From Adiantum capillus-veneris (taxonomy: Eukaryota; Streptophyta; Polypodiopsida; Polypodiales; Pteridaceae): a stretch of 64,000 nucleotides of DNA. A program made the translations under genes and the position numbers. Positions within the stretch are counted from its first letter, which is position 1. Each line of letters starts with the position of its first letter. Shown here piece after piece: positions 1 to 10,842 of the stretch. Under the pieces are notes generated by a model, which worked only from the letters and a program-made list of their open reading frames with translations, searched no databases and was not told the origin of the DNA. The stretch is taken from contig CM043956.1 of NCBI GenBank assembly GCA_014529385.2, forward strand, positions 86,481,721-86,545,720. Direction: 5' to 3'.

Positions 1-149
1 ACAAAGAAGCCTGGGATCATAGTACAAAGCCCATTCCCAACAAGAGTGACACATCAGACTTCAACTAGCTTTTTGCATCCTAAATAGAAAATGGATATAC
101 TTATGCACACTTAAGACATATGCATAAAATCCATAATATTGTACGGCTT

Positions 150-187
150 AGCTTCCGTTCCCACTATACACGTGCCACGGCACGACA
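150..187 (-). repeat. Fragment resembling the 5' terminus of the LTR of element C
   Basis: The stretch ending in cacgaca at 187 closely matches the end of the LTR at 59499, reading gttcccactat then cacggcacgaca here and cacagcacgaca there. Within the last 23 bases I count five differences, all transitions. The polypurine tract that follows the match at 59500 is absent here, so this would be a solo or truncated LTR. The match weakens quickly outside the last 30 bases, so confidence is low. Confidence 0.3.
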
Positions 188-576
188 ACGTGTTATTGTT
201 ATAGCACCAATGGTAAGCAACACCACAATAACAGAGCTAGGAGCATTCATTTTCATATTACGAGAGAGGTATGGCCACTATCTGCCATCACTTGAAAAAA
301 CATCCCCATTGTTGTTTTTGTAGACGCCATATAGTTAATGTTGTTGTCAAGGTGGTGACCATTCAAGGTGTAAGTTTATGCCTTCTCACCATGCACGAAC
401 TGCCCAAGTTTGAGATCTATCGCTTCATCTCCCACCCCCATGCACTCATGAGTTTTGCAAGATATGTCCTTCTTCAACACATTATGATGACCTCCTTTCA
501 AATAGGAGATACACTCCTTCAAAATAGTAATACACATGTGTCCTCAGGGAAGGCCTATCTGCATGTCTTGCAACGT

Positions 577-688
<112 letters not shown>

Positions 689-1106
689 TTTATTTATGGC
701 TTACCGTTGACATTGGACATAAAGCAAGATGATCATATATAGCTATTAGCATAGCTAGTAGTATGTAGCAAAGTGTGAAATCTAGATAGGCCCTTTGATC
801 TTATTAAGAGCTTCATTAGGAGATTCAATATCTTAGATTTGAGTCCCTCACAATGGATAGTAAGCTTACAGTGCATTAAAAGTGATGCGCTACAAAGCTA
901 TGTGTAGCTAGTCTCACCATAGTAAACAATCAGGCACATACAACGTAAGGGCCTCCAAAAATTGACGGATGTGTGTAAGTCAAATCAAGGAAAGCACCAA
1001 TAAAAGCCAATTGAAAGTTGCATATAAACTTTCAATAGGTCATGATAAATTTGCAACAATTTTTGAATCCTCTCTTTGTGATTAGGGGTGCTCAAGCCCT
1101 CAGCAT

Positions 1107-1224
<118 letters not shown>

Positions 1225-1604
1225 CCTTGTAAGCTGTAGTGTGAATTCAGAACAAAAAATAGAGTGAGCAATAGGTGGCAGACGCTGATTGGATGGCTGG
1301 CTTGGTGGAAAAGGGATCCAAAGTGGGGGCAGCAGAGGGGCTGGCCAAAAGAATGTGAGGAGGAGGAGATGGAGAAGATGTGTTAAAGGTTGTAGTGGAG
1401 GTAGACATGAACGGCATGATATCTCCACAAGGGAATGCTACAAAGTGCATTGCTGGGGGGGTTCACTATCTGTAAAACTACCATATCACGTGCGTTCAAG
1501 ACATGTTTGTAAAACCCCTTATCTGTGAATTTAGTTAAGAATATAATGTACCCTTTTCTTTTAAAATCTGTAAGTTTTTTTTCAAATTTGAAAAAATAAT
1601 ACCC

Positions 1605-1605
1605 T

Positions 1606-1648
<43 letters not shown>
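1605..1648. repeat. Compound (CT)n(TA)n microsatellite
   Basis: A short CT tract (about 10 units) joined directly to a TA tract (about 12 units). Confidence 0.9.
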
Positions 1649-2027
1649 TTCTGTAAGTTTCAAGAACTTTGAATACCCTTCTGTTGAACTCATGTCATAG
1701 GTTACATTTTTCTTAGGTGACCTCCCCGCGGTGCATTGCATCGTGCCTAGGTTTGGCATGTGCCCTCCACTCTTCAAATAGTTCAACATCTCGAAATTGC
1801 CTCAAACAATCCCCTCAACGTATTTGTATAATGCAAAATCAGTGTAGACACAAACACAAGAACATAAATATTGTAGACTTTGTAAGCTAAAATCCTCCAC
1901 GCTTTCCCAGCTACTTGAGTTGCTGGAAACCCCTTCTACGAGCTTCCCAGCTACACCAGCGATGTTCTTTCTACTACGGTTTTGTAAGGATTTGCATCTT
2001 TCTACCCCAAGTCCGGATATGATGACA

Positions 2028-2106
<79 letters not shown>
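2028..2106. repeat. (CT)n microsatellite
   Basis: Almost pure CT run of about 78 bases with one TTT interruption near 2039. It lies upstream of the LINE-like remnant that starts at 2475. Confidence 0.95.
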
Positions 2107-2107
<1 letters not shown>

Positions 2108-2474
2108 GGTGAGGGCAGCCCTGTGGGGGGCGTTAATCCTCAGCCCCGCCTTGTCAAACAAGCCAAAGCCCAGCCACCTGGTCCTATACAGAGCCTGCGT
2201 TTCTGCAGATCGGCAGAGCCTTTGTTTTTCTGCTCTCAAGTGTTTTGTGTTTCATGACAGAGTGCCACCTGGTCCTTGGTAGAGCCTGCCTTTTTTGCGA
2301 ATCTGCCCCGTCGCCTGATCCTTGTCTGCACAAAACCGTGGCCGCCATGCTCTACACATCCCCTGCTCGTCACCAATGGCTCTGTAAAACAAAAACCTCT
2401 TTTGGAACACGTTTACCTCAAAGTCATTTTTGCCTAAGTGTATGTTTACATTGTAGCTCGATTCACCTTCAAGC

Positions 2475-3234
2475 ATGAATACCCCAAAGATCACCACAAG
2501 GGTCCGACCGAGCTTTGCAGCTGTCATAGTTGCTCCTAGCAAGCTCACTCAAATCAGACAGCTTCAAGCAGCCCTTGATCAGGTCATGGAGGAGAATCAT
2601 GACCTCAAAGCTCACCTTACCAAGCTTGAGGCATGCTTTGACTCCATGTTCATCTCGCCACTAACAAAGTAAAAGAATTCAAAGCAAAGGTAACTCAAGC
2701 CCAATCGGCCACCTTTGCCAAAGTACACACTTGTGTTACAACGGAGTTCCACGAACAAAGACTCCAAGAAGAAAACACCCTCAAGGTCCGCATTGGGGGG
2801 CTCCCCTTGCCATGGTGCACCGCCGAGGACACTCTCGAAGAAGCGACCAAGAAGCTCAACGACATCCTTCAACCAATTAACATCAAACCTGAAACGGTTT
2901 CTTGGATCAACGACACACATACGCAAGTGCCGCTAGAGCATTGCCTTGTCACTTTCAGGGACAAACAGGATAAGATGCAATTGCTACGACAATCTCGACT
3001 CCTAAAAGGGACAAAATTTGGATCAATGAGGAGCTGACAACAAATCAACTAAAGCTCAAAAAGAGTGATCTCAAGAAGATGCACGAAGCCTGCAAGCAAG
3101 TTAAATGGGCAGTACATCAAGGTGGTAAAACCATCATCCAAGAGTTCCCAAAAAAAGGCTCTACCCAACCCTCCTTAGTTCTTGTTTCCTTTTTCCTTTT
3201 TTACCCTGATGATTGGACCCTTGTCCTTAACTGA
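2475..3234 (+). pseudogene. LINE ORF1-like RNA-binding protein remnant
   Basis: The broken frame starts MNTPKITTRVRPSF and has a heptad-like coiled-coil segment near residues 25-55. A one-base shift near 2668 leads into a segment containing KVRIGGLPLPW, a block ending HCLVTFRDKQDKMQLLRQS and, after a second shift near 3015, KIWINEELT and KWAVHQGGKTIIQ. The order coiled coil, RNA-binding middle, basic C-terminal domain is that of L1-type ORF1 proteins, which coat LINE RNA. The I-W-I-N-E-E-L-T and W-x-x-x-x-G-G-K-x-I motifs are typical of the C-terminal domain. The frame ends at TGA 3232-3234 and is followed by a 3' tail, not by an endonuclease-RT frame. It is inactive as it stands. The family call is from recognition of motifs, not a search. 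Confidence 0.6.
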
Positions 3235-3329
3235 TATGTATCTGATGGACTCACTTAGAAGCAACAATTCAATGTAATGTTTTTGTGATGGTCCCATAGG
3301 TCATATCTGACCTCCGTGGATGATAAATC

Positions 3330-3380
3330 AATCTATCTCTCTATCTCTCTATCTATAAATCTATCTCTCTCTCTATCTCC
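3330..3380 (+). repeat. TCTA/TCTC tail of the LINE-like piece
   Basis: A degenerate TCTA/TCTC simple repeat 95 bases after the ORF1-like stop. Many LINEs end in short tandem repeats instead of poly(A), so this may be the retroposon's 3' terminus. The spacing and position fit, but no target duplication was identified. Confidence 0.45.
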
Positions 3381-3384
3381 ACAG

Positions 3385-3837
3385 TGCCATTTGCTTCTTT
3401 GCAATAAAAGAAGGGTAGCATCCAACATCCAATGTGTAATCTTGCTACTCATCATCAAGGAAAGGTTGTTCTTCAGTATTATTTCCAAAGGAAGAACAGG
3501 ATCGAAGAGGAAGGTGAGGTAGGGCCAATCCCAGGTTCTCGACAAGGCTAGCGTGCAATTCTGCACAAAGTGTTTGTGCAAGAGAAGAGAACATTGGGGT
3601 ATGTGGCGGGCAGAGAAGGAGTTTCGAGTCCCTTGAGCTGCAAGTGCCTCATGTGAGCTACATGGGCTCTTGTGTGTAGGTGTCTGCTGTGTGTTAATGA
3701 ATGAGGAGAGAGCAAAAGTGGAAAAAAGGATAAAGATGACAAAGTATACAAAGATTAAATATGATAAAGTATACAAAGTAATGGGTAATAAATCAAGGTA
3801 TGATTAAGAAGTATCACCCATCCAAGACCTCACACTA
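3385..3837. other. Intergenic stretch, nothing recognised
   Basis: No coding or repeat signal that I can support. The first base of the target duplication of the E1 element follows at 3838. Confidence 0.5.
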
Positions 3838-3842
3838 CCCGT

Positions 3843-4792
3843 TATTGACCGTTGGGTCAACAACACAATGTAACTCAAGTTTCCTATCAAAGTCTTATCT
3901 TTTGCAAGTTATGAAATGCTGCGGATTATGGCTATAAACGTCATTTGTAATGGGTAGTTATTCTAGTTTCAGAAGCCGGGGTGCAATGGCACTTCCAAAT
4001 TGTAAATACAAAGCCATTTGACCCTTTCAACCCCATTTTTGGTTAAACCTAAGGTAGACTTAGTATATAAGGTACCTAGGTCATTTTGTAAAAGAGGACT
4101 TTAATCATAATCAAACTTAGCGCTGCCGTCTACTGTGTGTGAGAGAGAAAGAGAGTGACTGTGAGCTTCATCCTCCTGCTACACCCGGCTCCCTCAACAC
4201 ATTGTAGATCCGATTGCACCATTGCGATAGGCTCGAGGAGAGCTACGCGACAACGCCAAGCATTCCACGCGAGACGAAGAGTACACGTCCACGCATCTAC
4301 GAGCTATTTGTGGCAGTAAGTGTATCAAATGATGTCTGTTTTCTACGTGCTAGTAGTCTATAGAATCGTGGCGACATAAGCTACACATAGGTACTCATAA
4401 ATTTCAGTTTAGGGCACTTTCAAAATTCGGCTTTGTCGTCTTACGTGTTTTCCACAGACGGGTTTAGAGTGAGGGTTTTGAGTGTAGAAGCTTAGGGACA
4501 GGTGTATCCTAGTGAGGGGATGGTGTTCCTTAAGTTTCGTATGAATCTGGCATGATTAGGTGATTTACTTTCCGTATGTGTGTATGTGGTGTAGTTGAGA
4601 GCAGTGAGATTCTTGATTGTGGTTTAGTTGGCCTTCTTGAGTGTTGTATGTGTAGGATGGTCTCAGCCTGACAAGCTTAAGAGATTTCCTCCGTGTGCCT
4701 ATCGTGTCATCTATGTCCTCGATTGACATTATGTTGATCTAGGTAGTGTTTGCATGCACTTCATGGGTGTGTGAGTTTCTTCCCGTCCAACA
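3843..4792 (+). repeat. E1 5' LTR
   Basis: It begins TATTGACCG where the 3' copy begins TGTTGACCG, so the canonical TG has become TA by a transition. It ends CCAACA just before the primer site. Relative to the 3' LTR it carries extra sequence near 4640-4700 in the U5 half, where the copies differ by an indel. A TATATAAG box lies at 4064. Confidence 0.93.
4064..4071 (+). promoter_or_regulatory. TATA box of E1 5' LTR
   Basis: TATATAAG about 220 bases into the LTR and conserved at 14456-14463 in the 3' LTR. Plant LTR promoters use such boxes for RNA polymerase II, with the start expected about 30 bases downstream. Confidence 0.6.
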
Positions 4793-4793
4793 T

Positions 4794-4811
4794 TGGCGCC
4801 GCTTCCGGGGA
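4794..4811 (+). other. Primer binding site, tRNA-Asp type
   Basis: TGGCGCCGCTTCCGGGGA starts one base after the LTR end. It matches the complement of the plant tRNA-Asp 3' end (TGGCGCCGTTGCCGGGGA, recalled) at 16 of 18 positions. Athila-type plant elements use this primer. Confidence 0.8.
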
Positions 4812-5335
4812 CACAAGGACCTAAGTAGGTTTCCTACGAACACTCGTGTGATGGTTGCTTGATTTAGTTTCGGCTAAAGAAAGCGTTTTTCTTAAGTGGA
4901 TCCGGAAGAGGATATTCCGTGGTCAAGTGGATAGCCAGGAAGCGTGTGTCTTGCCGAGGGTCTGCGACTAGATAGGTTTAGTTAGGATATGTGGATTAGA
5001 GTAGTTGTTGGTGGTGGAGTGATTTGTGAGGTGATAAAAGCGTTTACTAGTCCGTGTGTGGCAGTAAAGCGTTTTTCTACTCATAGATGAAAAACCCCAT
5101 ATGATTTGTAGGAGTAGCTTTAGGTAAGTGATCCGATTCTGATCTAGAGCTATTCATCACTGAATTATTTGCTAAAGTACTTGATTGCATTTGAAATCAC
5201 GGAAAAGTGTGCTTTTGAGGGTAAAAATGTATTAAACAAGCTTCTGTGGATATTTTTGTATGACTGACTGATGCTGTGAATATAAAAGAGCAATTGCAAG
5301 AGTTTTGTGAAGAAAACCTGCAATTCTGTAAACAT

Positions 5336-6743
5336 AGACATCCTACGCGTAGGATGTCTCAAGAGGGTTCTGGAGACCAAATTTTGAAATTCTGAGTTGA
5401 CGAGTGGGTTCAGAGGGTAGGTTTTACCCTAGTAACATGTTGACTTGGGTGTTTTTCCCTACTTTTGTTGACCAAAAGCCAAAAGGCGGAGTCAAAAAAC
5501 GTAAAATTCCAGAAAAGGCTTAAATTGAGTGATTTTTGCATGTTTTTGCAATTGTGAAGCATACTTGCACTTGCTGAGAGCATAAGGAAGTATCAAGGAC
5601 ACTTCAATCTGAAAAAATTAGCAGTAGACATCCTACGCGTAGGATGTCTATAGAGTGATCTGGGCACTTTTTTGAAAATCTGAGGTTACCAGTGTGTCTA
5701 GAAGGTAGGTTTTACCCTACTGTTACCTGGAAAGTGAAAATTTGACCAAATTTTGACAGATCAAAGCCAAAAGACGATAATTGCCAGACATCCTACCCAA
5801 ATTGTGTCCAAGGCCTAATTTTGAGACGAAACCATAGGCATGTTCTAAATGTTGTATTGAGTGATTGAAAGGGGTTTCACCTCATTTGGGTGAGAAAATT
5901 GGGTTCAAAGCGGACTTTAACATTTTTGACTGAAAAAGTCAAGAACAGCTAAAATTTGGGTCTTTTGAGATCCAAACTCAAATCTAAGCATACCACTAGG
6001 TTACTGACATCAAGGGGAAGCTGTGGGACAAGTCTGGGGTCAAACAGTCCAAAAAGACGCATAGGATGTCATATGTGTGATTTTGCACTCCAAACTTAAT
6101 TTTGAGCATACCACTGTGATCAGCACCATAAGGAGAGTCTGTGGTTCAAATTTGGGGAAATTCTGAGAAGTTAGACATCCTACGCGTAGGATGTCTACTA
6201 CATAATTCTGAAACCAAAACTCTATTGTGACCATAGCCGGGTGACCATAGCCGGGTGTTGTATAGCCTTAGGCAAGCCTCCTAGTCAAATTTGGTCCAAT
6301 TTGGAGCTGATTTGACTTAGAAATTCATCAGAACAAACATCAAGCTTTTGGAACAGATTCTTGATCATTTGACCAACCTATAGGTGTCAGAATCAAAAAG
6401 TAAAAATAGCTGTGAGTTTAGCACATCAAGGGGAAGCTACCGTGCAAGTTTGAGCTGAAACAGAGCAAAAAGACATCCTACGCATAGGATGCCTCCAGTT
6501 TGATTTAGGACTCCGAACCAACTTATGAGCACACCACTGTGATCAGCACATCAAGGAGAAGCTAGGGTGAAAATTTCAAGTCATTCTGAGCAAAAACACA
6601 TCCTACGCGTAGGATGTCTCAAAGCCATTTTTAGGTCCAAATAAAAATCTGAGCATACCATTGTGTTGCTGGACTTAAGGGGAGTCTATGGACCAAATTT
6701 TGTTAAATTCTGAGCATATTGACATCCTACGCGTAGGATGTCT
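5336..6743 (+). repeat. Array of perfect 22-26 bp palindromes in the E1 leader
   Basis: The half-site AGACATCCTACG is followed immediately by its exact inverse complement. Perfect or nearly perfect copies lie at 5336-5359, 5625-5650, 6172-6197, 6471-6494 (two mismatches), 6596-6619 and 6721-6743. Eroded copies lie at 5786-5809 and 6055-6070. Spacings of about 118-125 bases or roughly multiples of that, with a shared neighbourhood (gagcataccac, tcaaggggaagct), suggest a degenerate tandem repeat of about 125 bases in which the palindrome is the best-preserved part. It has no loop, so it can form a hairpin in RNA, a cruciform in DNA, or a duplex between two RNAs. It sits between the primer site and gag, where packaging and dimerisation signals of retroelements lie. 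Confidence 0.9.
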
Positions 6744-7197
6744 CTAGGCCAATTTTAGGGTCCAACTGTACTTTTGACCATACAGGAGTGTTCACAGTGT
6801 CACAGAGATCCCAAATCTTTTTTCAAAATTGAATTTGGACTCATTTTGACCAGTCCAAACTGCATTTCACTGTTTTGGCCATAACTTTCACAAACGGTAT
6901 CGGATCGGAAAAGTTTTAATATCAAAACGTAGCTTGAGAGCGGCTCTACAGATCTAAGAGCAAAACATGAACTTAATGATGCCTACGGCAACCATTTAGT
7001 TCAATTTTGAAAAAAACATGGTTTGAGGCCTCAAAATTCATCCGGAAGTTAGGGGTGTCTAAAAGCGACAATTTACGAGAATTGTGACGAAACGGTTGCG
7101 GTTTTGGACATAGTTTCGACTTTTCCCTAGCCAAAGCACTTGAACACAGTGGACTAAGTCTACCTGAACCAAGCAAAAGCTCTTAAGCCCAGAAATC

Positions 7198-8568
7198 ATG
7201 TCTACCCTAGATTCAAACGCTGCTTATACAAGCTTGGAGATCCCGATGATAGAGGAATATCCTCCCACAATGGATCTCCCAAACTTGCAATTGATAAAGA
7301 CCCATCTTGTTGAGAGAGTTTGGATGATTGGTCATGAGAGTGAAGGACTATATAGATACATTGATGACAATGAGGTCAATCTTTATAGGTGCTCAGATCC
7401 ATACCTAGAAGAGATAACGGATTACAAGCTCTTATATGTCTACACATACGGAGTCGACTGTCAATGGAGATCTATAGTTGTCGACAAGTATGGACGCGAA
7501 TACAGAGTTATAGAAAGCAAAAATATAGAGACTGTACTAGAAAGAGGAGGATATTTGGTCAATGAAGGACCACAAATGCCTCCACCAAACACCAGAATTC
7601 CTATAGGAATTCCAAGAAGAGAGCCACCAGGATTCCCTTCAAGAGCGATAACGAGAGAAGGATTGGGAGAGTCTCTGGTTAGACTTCTAGACAATCGACG
7701 AGCTAGACCATCCCAAGTCCAGAAATGGGTAAACAAAAAGTACTCCGGAGATAAAGATCCGAGAGATCACGTAGCGGCTTTTAGAAGAGTGATTAGAGCA
7801 GAGGAAGTTTTAGATTTTGCGACACAGTTTGCAGGATTTGGATTGACTCTAGAAGATGATGCAGCTACATGGTTTGACTCGGTGGAAAAATGGGATTTTG
7901 AGACCCTAGATGAGCTGTTTGAGGAGTTTATTGAAGAATTCTCACCAAAAGGCATTGCTCACAACACGGTCTCACAAATCCATAGATTCAAACAGAAAGA
8001 GGATGAGTCAGTACGCAAAGCATCATTACGGCTCAAGAGATATGTTAAGCTCTGTCCGAGAGCGGAATTACCTACGCAAGCACGATTGATGTTGATCTTT
8101 ATCCAGGGAATAAGACATGAGGGCCTTCAGAAGGATCTGCATATGATAAGGAGGATGACGTTAAACGAGTTGATCAAAGAAGCTCTTTATCTAGTGGATA
8201 ACTGTGAGGCATACAAAGAAAAGGACTTAGAGAGTCAAGGATATGACACATCCTCTCAGCACAGTGTTTCACAGATAAGTGAGTCCATTGCCAAGCCAAC
8301 GGCACCTATTGATCAAGAAAAGCTTATCGACGACTTGGTCAAGAGGCTGATTCCTCTTGTAAGGTCTGATTCGGGAGAGCCAAAGTGGTGTGAAATTGAG
8401 AGAAAATGGACGAACCATACGGGGGAAGAGTGCTATTATAGCATGGAGAATGCTAGGGAGAGGTATGTACAATCTGTTCCAGAAGCACCTACTCCACCTA
8501 GATACATTACGGAGAATGCGCCAAGACCTGTAGGAGTTTTAAGGCCACAGCTTTTCTTAGGAGAATAA
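7198..8568 (+). CDS. E1 Gag, capsid domain part
   Basis: A 456-residue frame starting at ATG 7198. The middle (about residues 155-345) is a retrotransposon gag capsid domain, with WVNKKYSGDKDPRDHVAAF, then a TWFDSVEKWDFETLDELFEEF block and an RFKQKEDESVRKASLRLKRY block, in the order typical of plant Ty3 Gag. Gag assembles the particle that packages element RNA. The frame ends at TAA 8566, but the same frame continues to 8761 with coding-like Pro/Met-rich sequence, then stops again. The first stop is thus probably a nonsense mutation (CAA to TAA would fit). The N-terminal 150 residues are not recognised. Confidence 0.8.
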   Translation: MSTLDSNAAYTSLEIPMIEEYPPTMDLPNLQLIKTHLVERVWMIGHESEGLYRYIDDNEVNLYRCSDPYLEEITDYKLLYVYTYGVDCQWRSIVVDKYGREYRVIESKNIETVLERGGYLVNEGPQMPPPNTRIPIGIPRREPPGFPSRAITREGLGESLVRLLDNRRARPSQVQKWVNKKYSGDKDPRDHVAAFRRVIRAEEVLDFATQFAGFGLTLEDDAATWFDSVEKWDFETLDELFEEFIEEFSPKGIAHNTVSQIHRFKQKEDESVRKASLRLKRYVKLCPRAELPTQARLMLIFIQGIRHEGLQKDLHMIRRMTLNELIKEALYLVDNCEAYKEKDLESQGYDTSSQHSVSQISESIAKPTAPIDQEKLIDDLVKRLIPLVRSDSGEPKWCEIERKWTNHTGEECYYSMENARERYVQSVPEAPTPPRYITENAPRPVGVLRPQLFLGE

Positions 8569-8784
8569 CCTCCGCTGCCACGAGCTAGAATGCCGGTAGA
8601 CATAAGATACATGCCAATGATGGAAGCATCAAATAAACCAATGCCAGTACCAGCTACAATGTGGTATAGCAACCAAAGTGGGTACTACCCTTCGGAGCAA
8701 CAAAATGTAAGAGAAACACATGGAATGGTGAGGCCGGTACAGCCTCCACCTCCTGGGTTTTAGTGGAAAGAAAGAAGGTATGAA

Positions 8785-9552
8785 ATGGACGAAAAGACAT
8801 TGCGATTTATTGCAAATAGCGGCTTATCTAGGTCAAAGCTTGCTAATAGACAAGAGGAAATGCTAAAAGAATCTCCTCAACCAGAGACAAATTGCCACAA
8901 AAGTCGTGACAACCACTTGGTCAAACAATGTCCTCATATGGAGATCATTGAAGTAAATGACTATTGTCTTGAGTGTGGCATCACTCACTTGATCCTCGAT
9001 TGCACAAAAAAACCAAACCAAATCAGCAAAAGCACGACAAAGGTATTACGGATTGTTCATTTACCTAGTAGCTCAGAAAATGAAAATGTCGTACCAGTTC
9101 AAGTGGTTACGAGAGCACAAGCCCAAAAGAAAGCTGATGAGAATCCAGAGACAAAGAACACGGAAAGTGACACGAGTCGAAAGACAGATGATGGACCAAA
9201 GACCGACGCACCTAGTCAAAAAACCAAGGGCAAACGAAATAGTTGGAAAGCTAGAAAGACTAGGATGAAAGCATGCAGGGAACGAGAGCAAAAATCCCTA
9301 GCTGAAAAGCTTACCGAAGCTAAGGAGAAGATAAAACAACACGAGGAAAAGGAGGCACCTTCTCTTACACAGATGGTTAAACCTCTAGAAGAACCATCCA
9401 CGGATGAGAAACCGAGAAGTTCTAGTTCAGGAGGATCTGTGTTGGTAGAGAAGGTTAATGAGACATTAGATGCCCTCTTGAAAGCCTATGATGCGAGGCT
9501 CAAAAACAACCAAACCCAAGAACAGAGGTGGATGACATATCCCTATGCGTAA
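8785..9552 (+). CDS. E1 Gag continuation with two zinc-knuckle motifs
   Basis: 255 residues in the same frame as the capsid part, separated from it by stops at 8566 and 8761. Residues 61-73 form a C-X2-C-X3-H-X4-C motif (C61, C64, H68, C73). Residues 37-49 repeat that spacing but with Ser40 in place of the second Cys (C37, S40, H44, C49). The spacing is one residue shorter than the usual CX2CX4HX4C knuckle. A Lys/Glu-rich, probably helical stretch follows (residues 155-200). The expected role is nucleic acid binding by nucleocapsid. The ATG at 8785 is probably internal to the ancestral polyprotein and not a true start. Confidence 0.65.
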   Translation: MDEKTLRFIANSGLSRSKLANRQEEMLKESPQPETNCHKSRDNHLVKQCPHMEIIEVNDYCLECGITHLILDCTKKPNQISKSTTKVLRIVHLPSSSENENVVPVQVVTRAQAQKKADENPETKNTESDTSRKTDDGPKTDAPSQKTKGKRNSWKARKTRMKACREREQKSLAEKLTEAKEKIKQHEEKEAPSLTQMVKPLEEPSTDEKPRSSSSGGSVLVEKVNETLDALLKAYDARLKNNQTQEQRWMTYPYA

Positions 9553-9567
9553 TTAGAAAAGCAAACG

Positions 9568-10803
9568 TTGGAAATGTGCAGGAAAATGATTCAAACAGCC
9601 CAATATTTACTAGAACCACCAGTAGCAAAACCTGAGGATGTGATCCGCATCATGCCTACACAAGTAATCCCACCAAACCAGGAACTAAAAGAGCCAGATT
9701 CTAGTCATGAGCAGAGAACAAACCTCAAAGACCCAACATTAGAACCAAGGATAGTACTGAATACCACGGATAACTCTTCCAAGGGATTTCACCAAGCTAT
9801 ACCTGAGGATTGTAAAGAGATACATGGTCTTGAAGAATTGTGGAAACAAGTCAGAGAGGCCAATGGAGCCAATGACCCAAGAAGACGAGTAGACAAGACT
9901 GGTGATGAACGAGGAGTGTTTCTACCACCAATAGAGGAATTTGAGACTGGATCTCAAATGAATCTAGACGTGCAATCGTGTTGGAGCGACAAAGGATCTG
10001 TACAATCTATGGATAGTCAACCCCATTTGCTAAGAACACTACCGTCCTACATGGGAGAGTACGAGACCAAGTCAGATATGGTTGCAGTCCCATCAAAGAG
10101 AGTGTCTCCCAACAAGGCCATCGATTCAAAGGGGCTAGTAGATATTCTATCTACCCCAGTCACCTGTACAATAATGTTAGCCGAGTTGCTCAGAATAAGA
10201 CCAAACATGTGGGCTAATGTGGGTAAATGTCTAGAGAAATTTGGTGTAAAAACCCCAATGACTCAAATCGAGGAAGGCATCAAAGAGCTTGAAATGCCTC
10301 AACTAAATACTAGGCCAGTGCCATTAAACAAGGTAGGCGAGTATTACGAGGGAAAATATGGAAACACCACCCTTCTTGTGGAATTCAATGACGTAAAAAC
10401 CATAGCAATACTTGACAGTGGTGTTGGTGTGGCCATTGCAACCAAAGAGGTTTGGAAAAAATGGGGAAAACCTGCCTTGATATCCACACGAATGACCCTG
10501 CAACTTGCAGACAGACACAAGGAAAAGCCCCTAAGACTGCTAGAAAAAGTACTTGTTACTTCTTGTGGCATTGAATATGAACACACTTTTGTTGTTGTTG
10601 ACTTTGGCAAGAAGAACAACTATGAAATCATTCTGGGAAGACCATTCATGCGACAATTGAAAATGGTCCAAGATTGTGGTTATGACCATATATACCTGAG
10701 ACATATGGAAACCATAACAAAGGTAAACTTGAGGGACCATAGCTATAGGGATGTGACGAGAACACCGGTCGAGGAGTTTGATTCCGCCACAGTAGCAGCA
10801 TAA
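9568..10803 (+). CDS. E1 aspartic protease region
   Basis: 411 residues in the same frame as both preceding parts, after a TAA at 9550. The C-terminal third is a retropepsin-like domain. The active-site triad is Asp283-Ser-Gly in AILDSGVGVAIATKEVW (codon at 10414). A second hallmark is the hydrophobic-Gly block NNYEIILGRPFMRQL near residues 350-365. Such proteases cleave Gag and Gag-Pol polyproteins. The first 250 residues are a low-similarity linker with acidic and polar composition. In a normal Ty3 element RT would follow at once, but here a TAA at 10801 leads into an unrelated acidic region. Confidence 0.8.
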   Translation: MEMCRKMIQTAQYLLEPPVAKPEDVIRIMPTQVIPPNQELKEPDSSHEQRTNLKDPTLEPRIVLNTTDNSSKGFHQAIPEDCKEIHGLEELWKQVREANGANDPRRRVDKTGDERGVFLPPIEEFETGSQMNLDVQSCWSDKGSVQSMDSQPHLLRTLPSYMGEYETKSDMVAVPSKRVSPNKAIDSKGLVDILSTPVTCTIMLAELLRIRPNMWANVGKCLEKFGVKTPMTQIEEGIKELEMPQLNTRPVPLNKVGEYYEGKYGNTTLLVEFNDVKTIAILDSGVGVAIATKEVWKKWGKPALISTRMTLQLADRHKEKPLRLLEKVLVTSCGIEYEHTFVVVDFGKKNNYEIILGRPFMRQLKMVQDCGYDHIYLRHMETITKVNLRDHSYRDVTRTPVEEFDSATVAA

Positions 10804-10842
10804 GAACTTCCAGCTTGGTTAGGTAAGCCTAAAGAACTGTGG

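Noticed and set aside
5336-6743. CRISPR array or bacterial repeat system
   Set aside because: Repeats are diverged, unevenly spaced, lie inside an LTR element leader of a eukaryote, and the spacers are themselves related.
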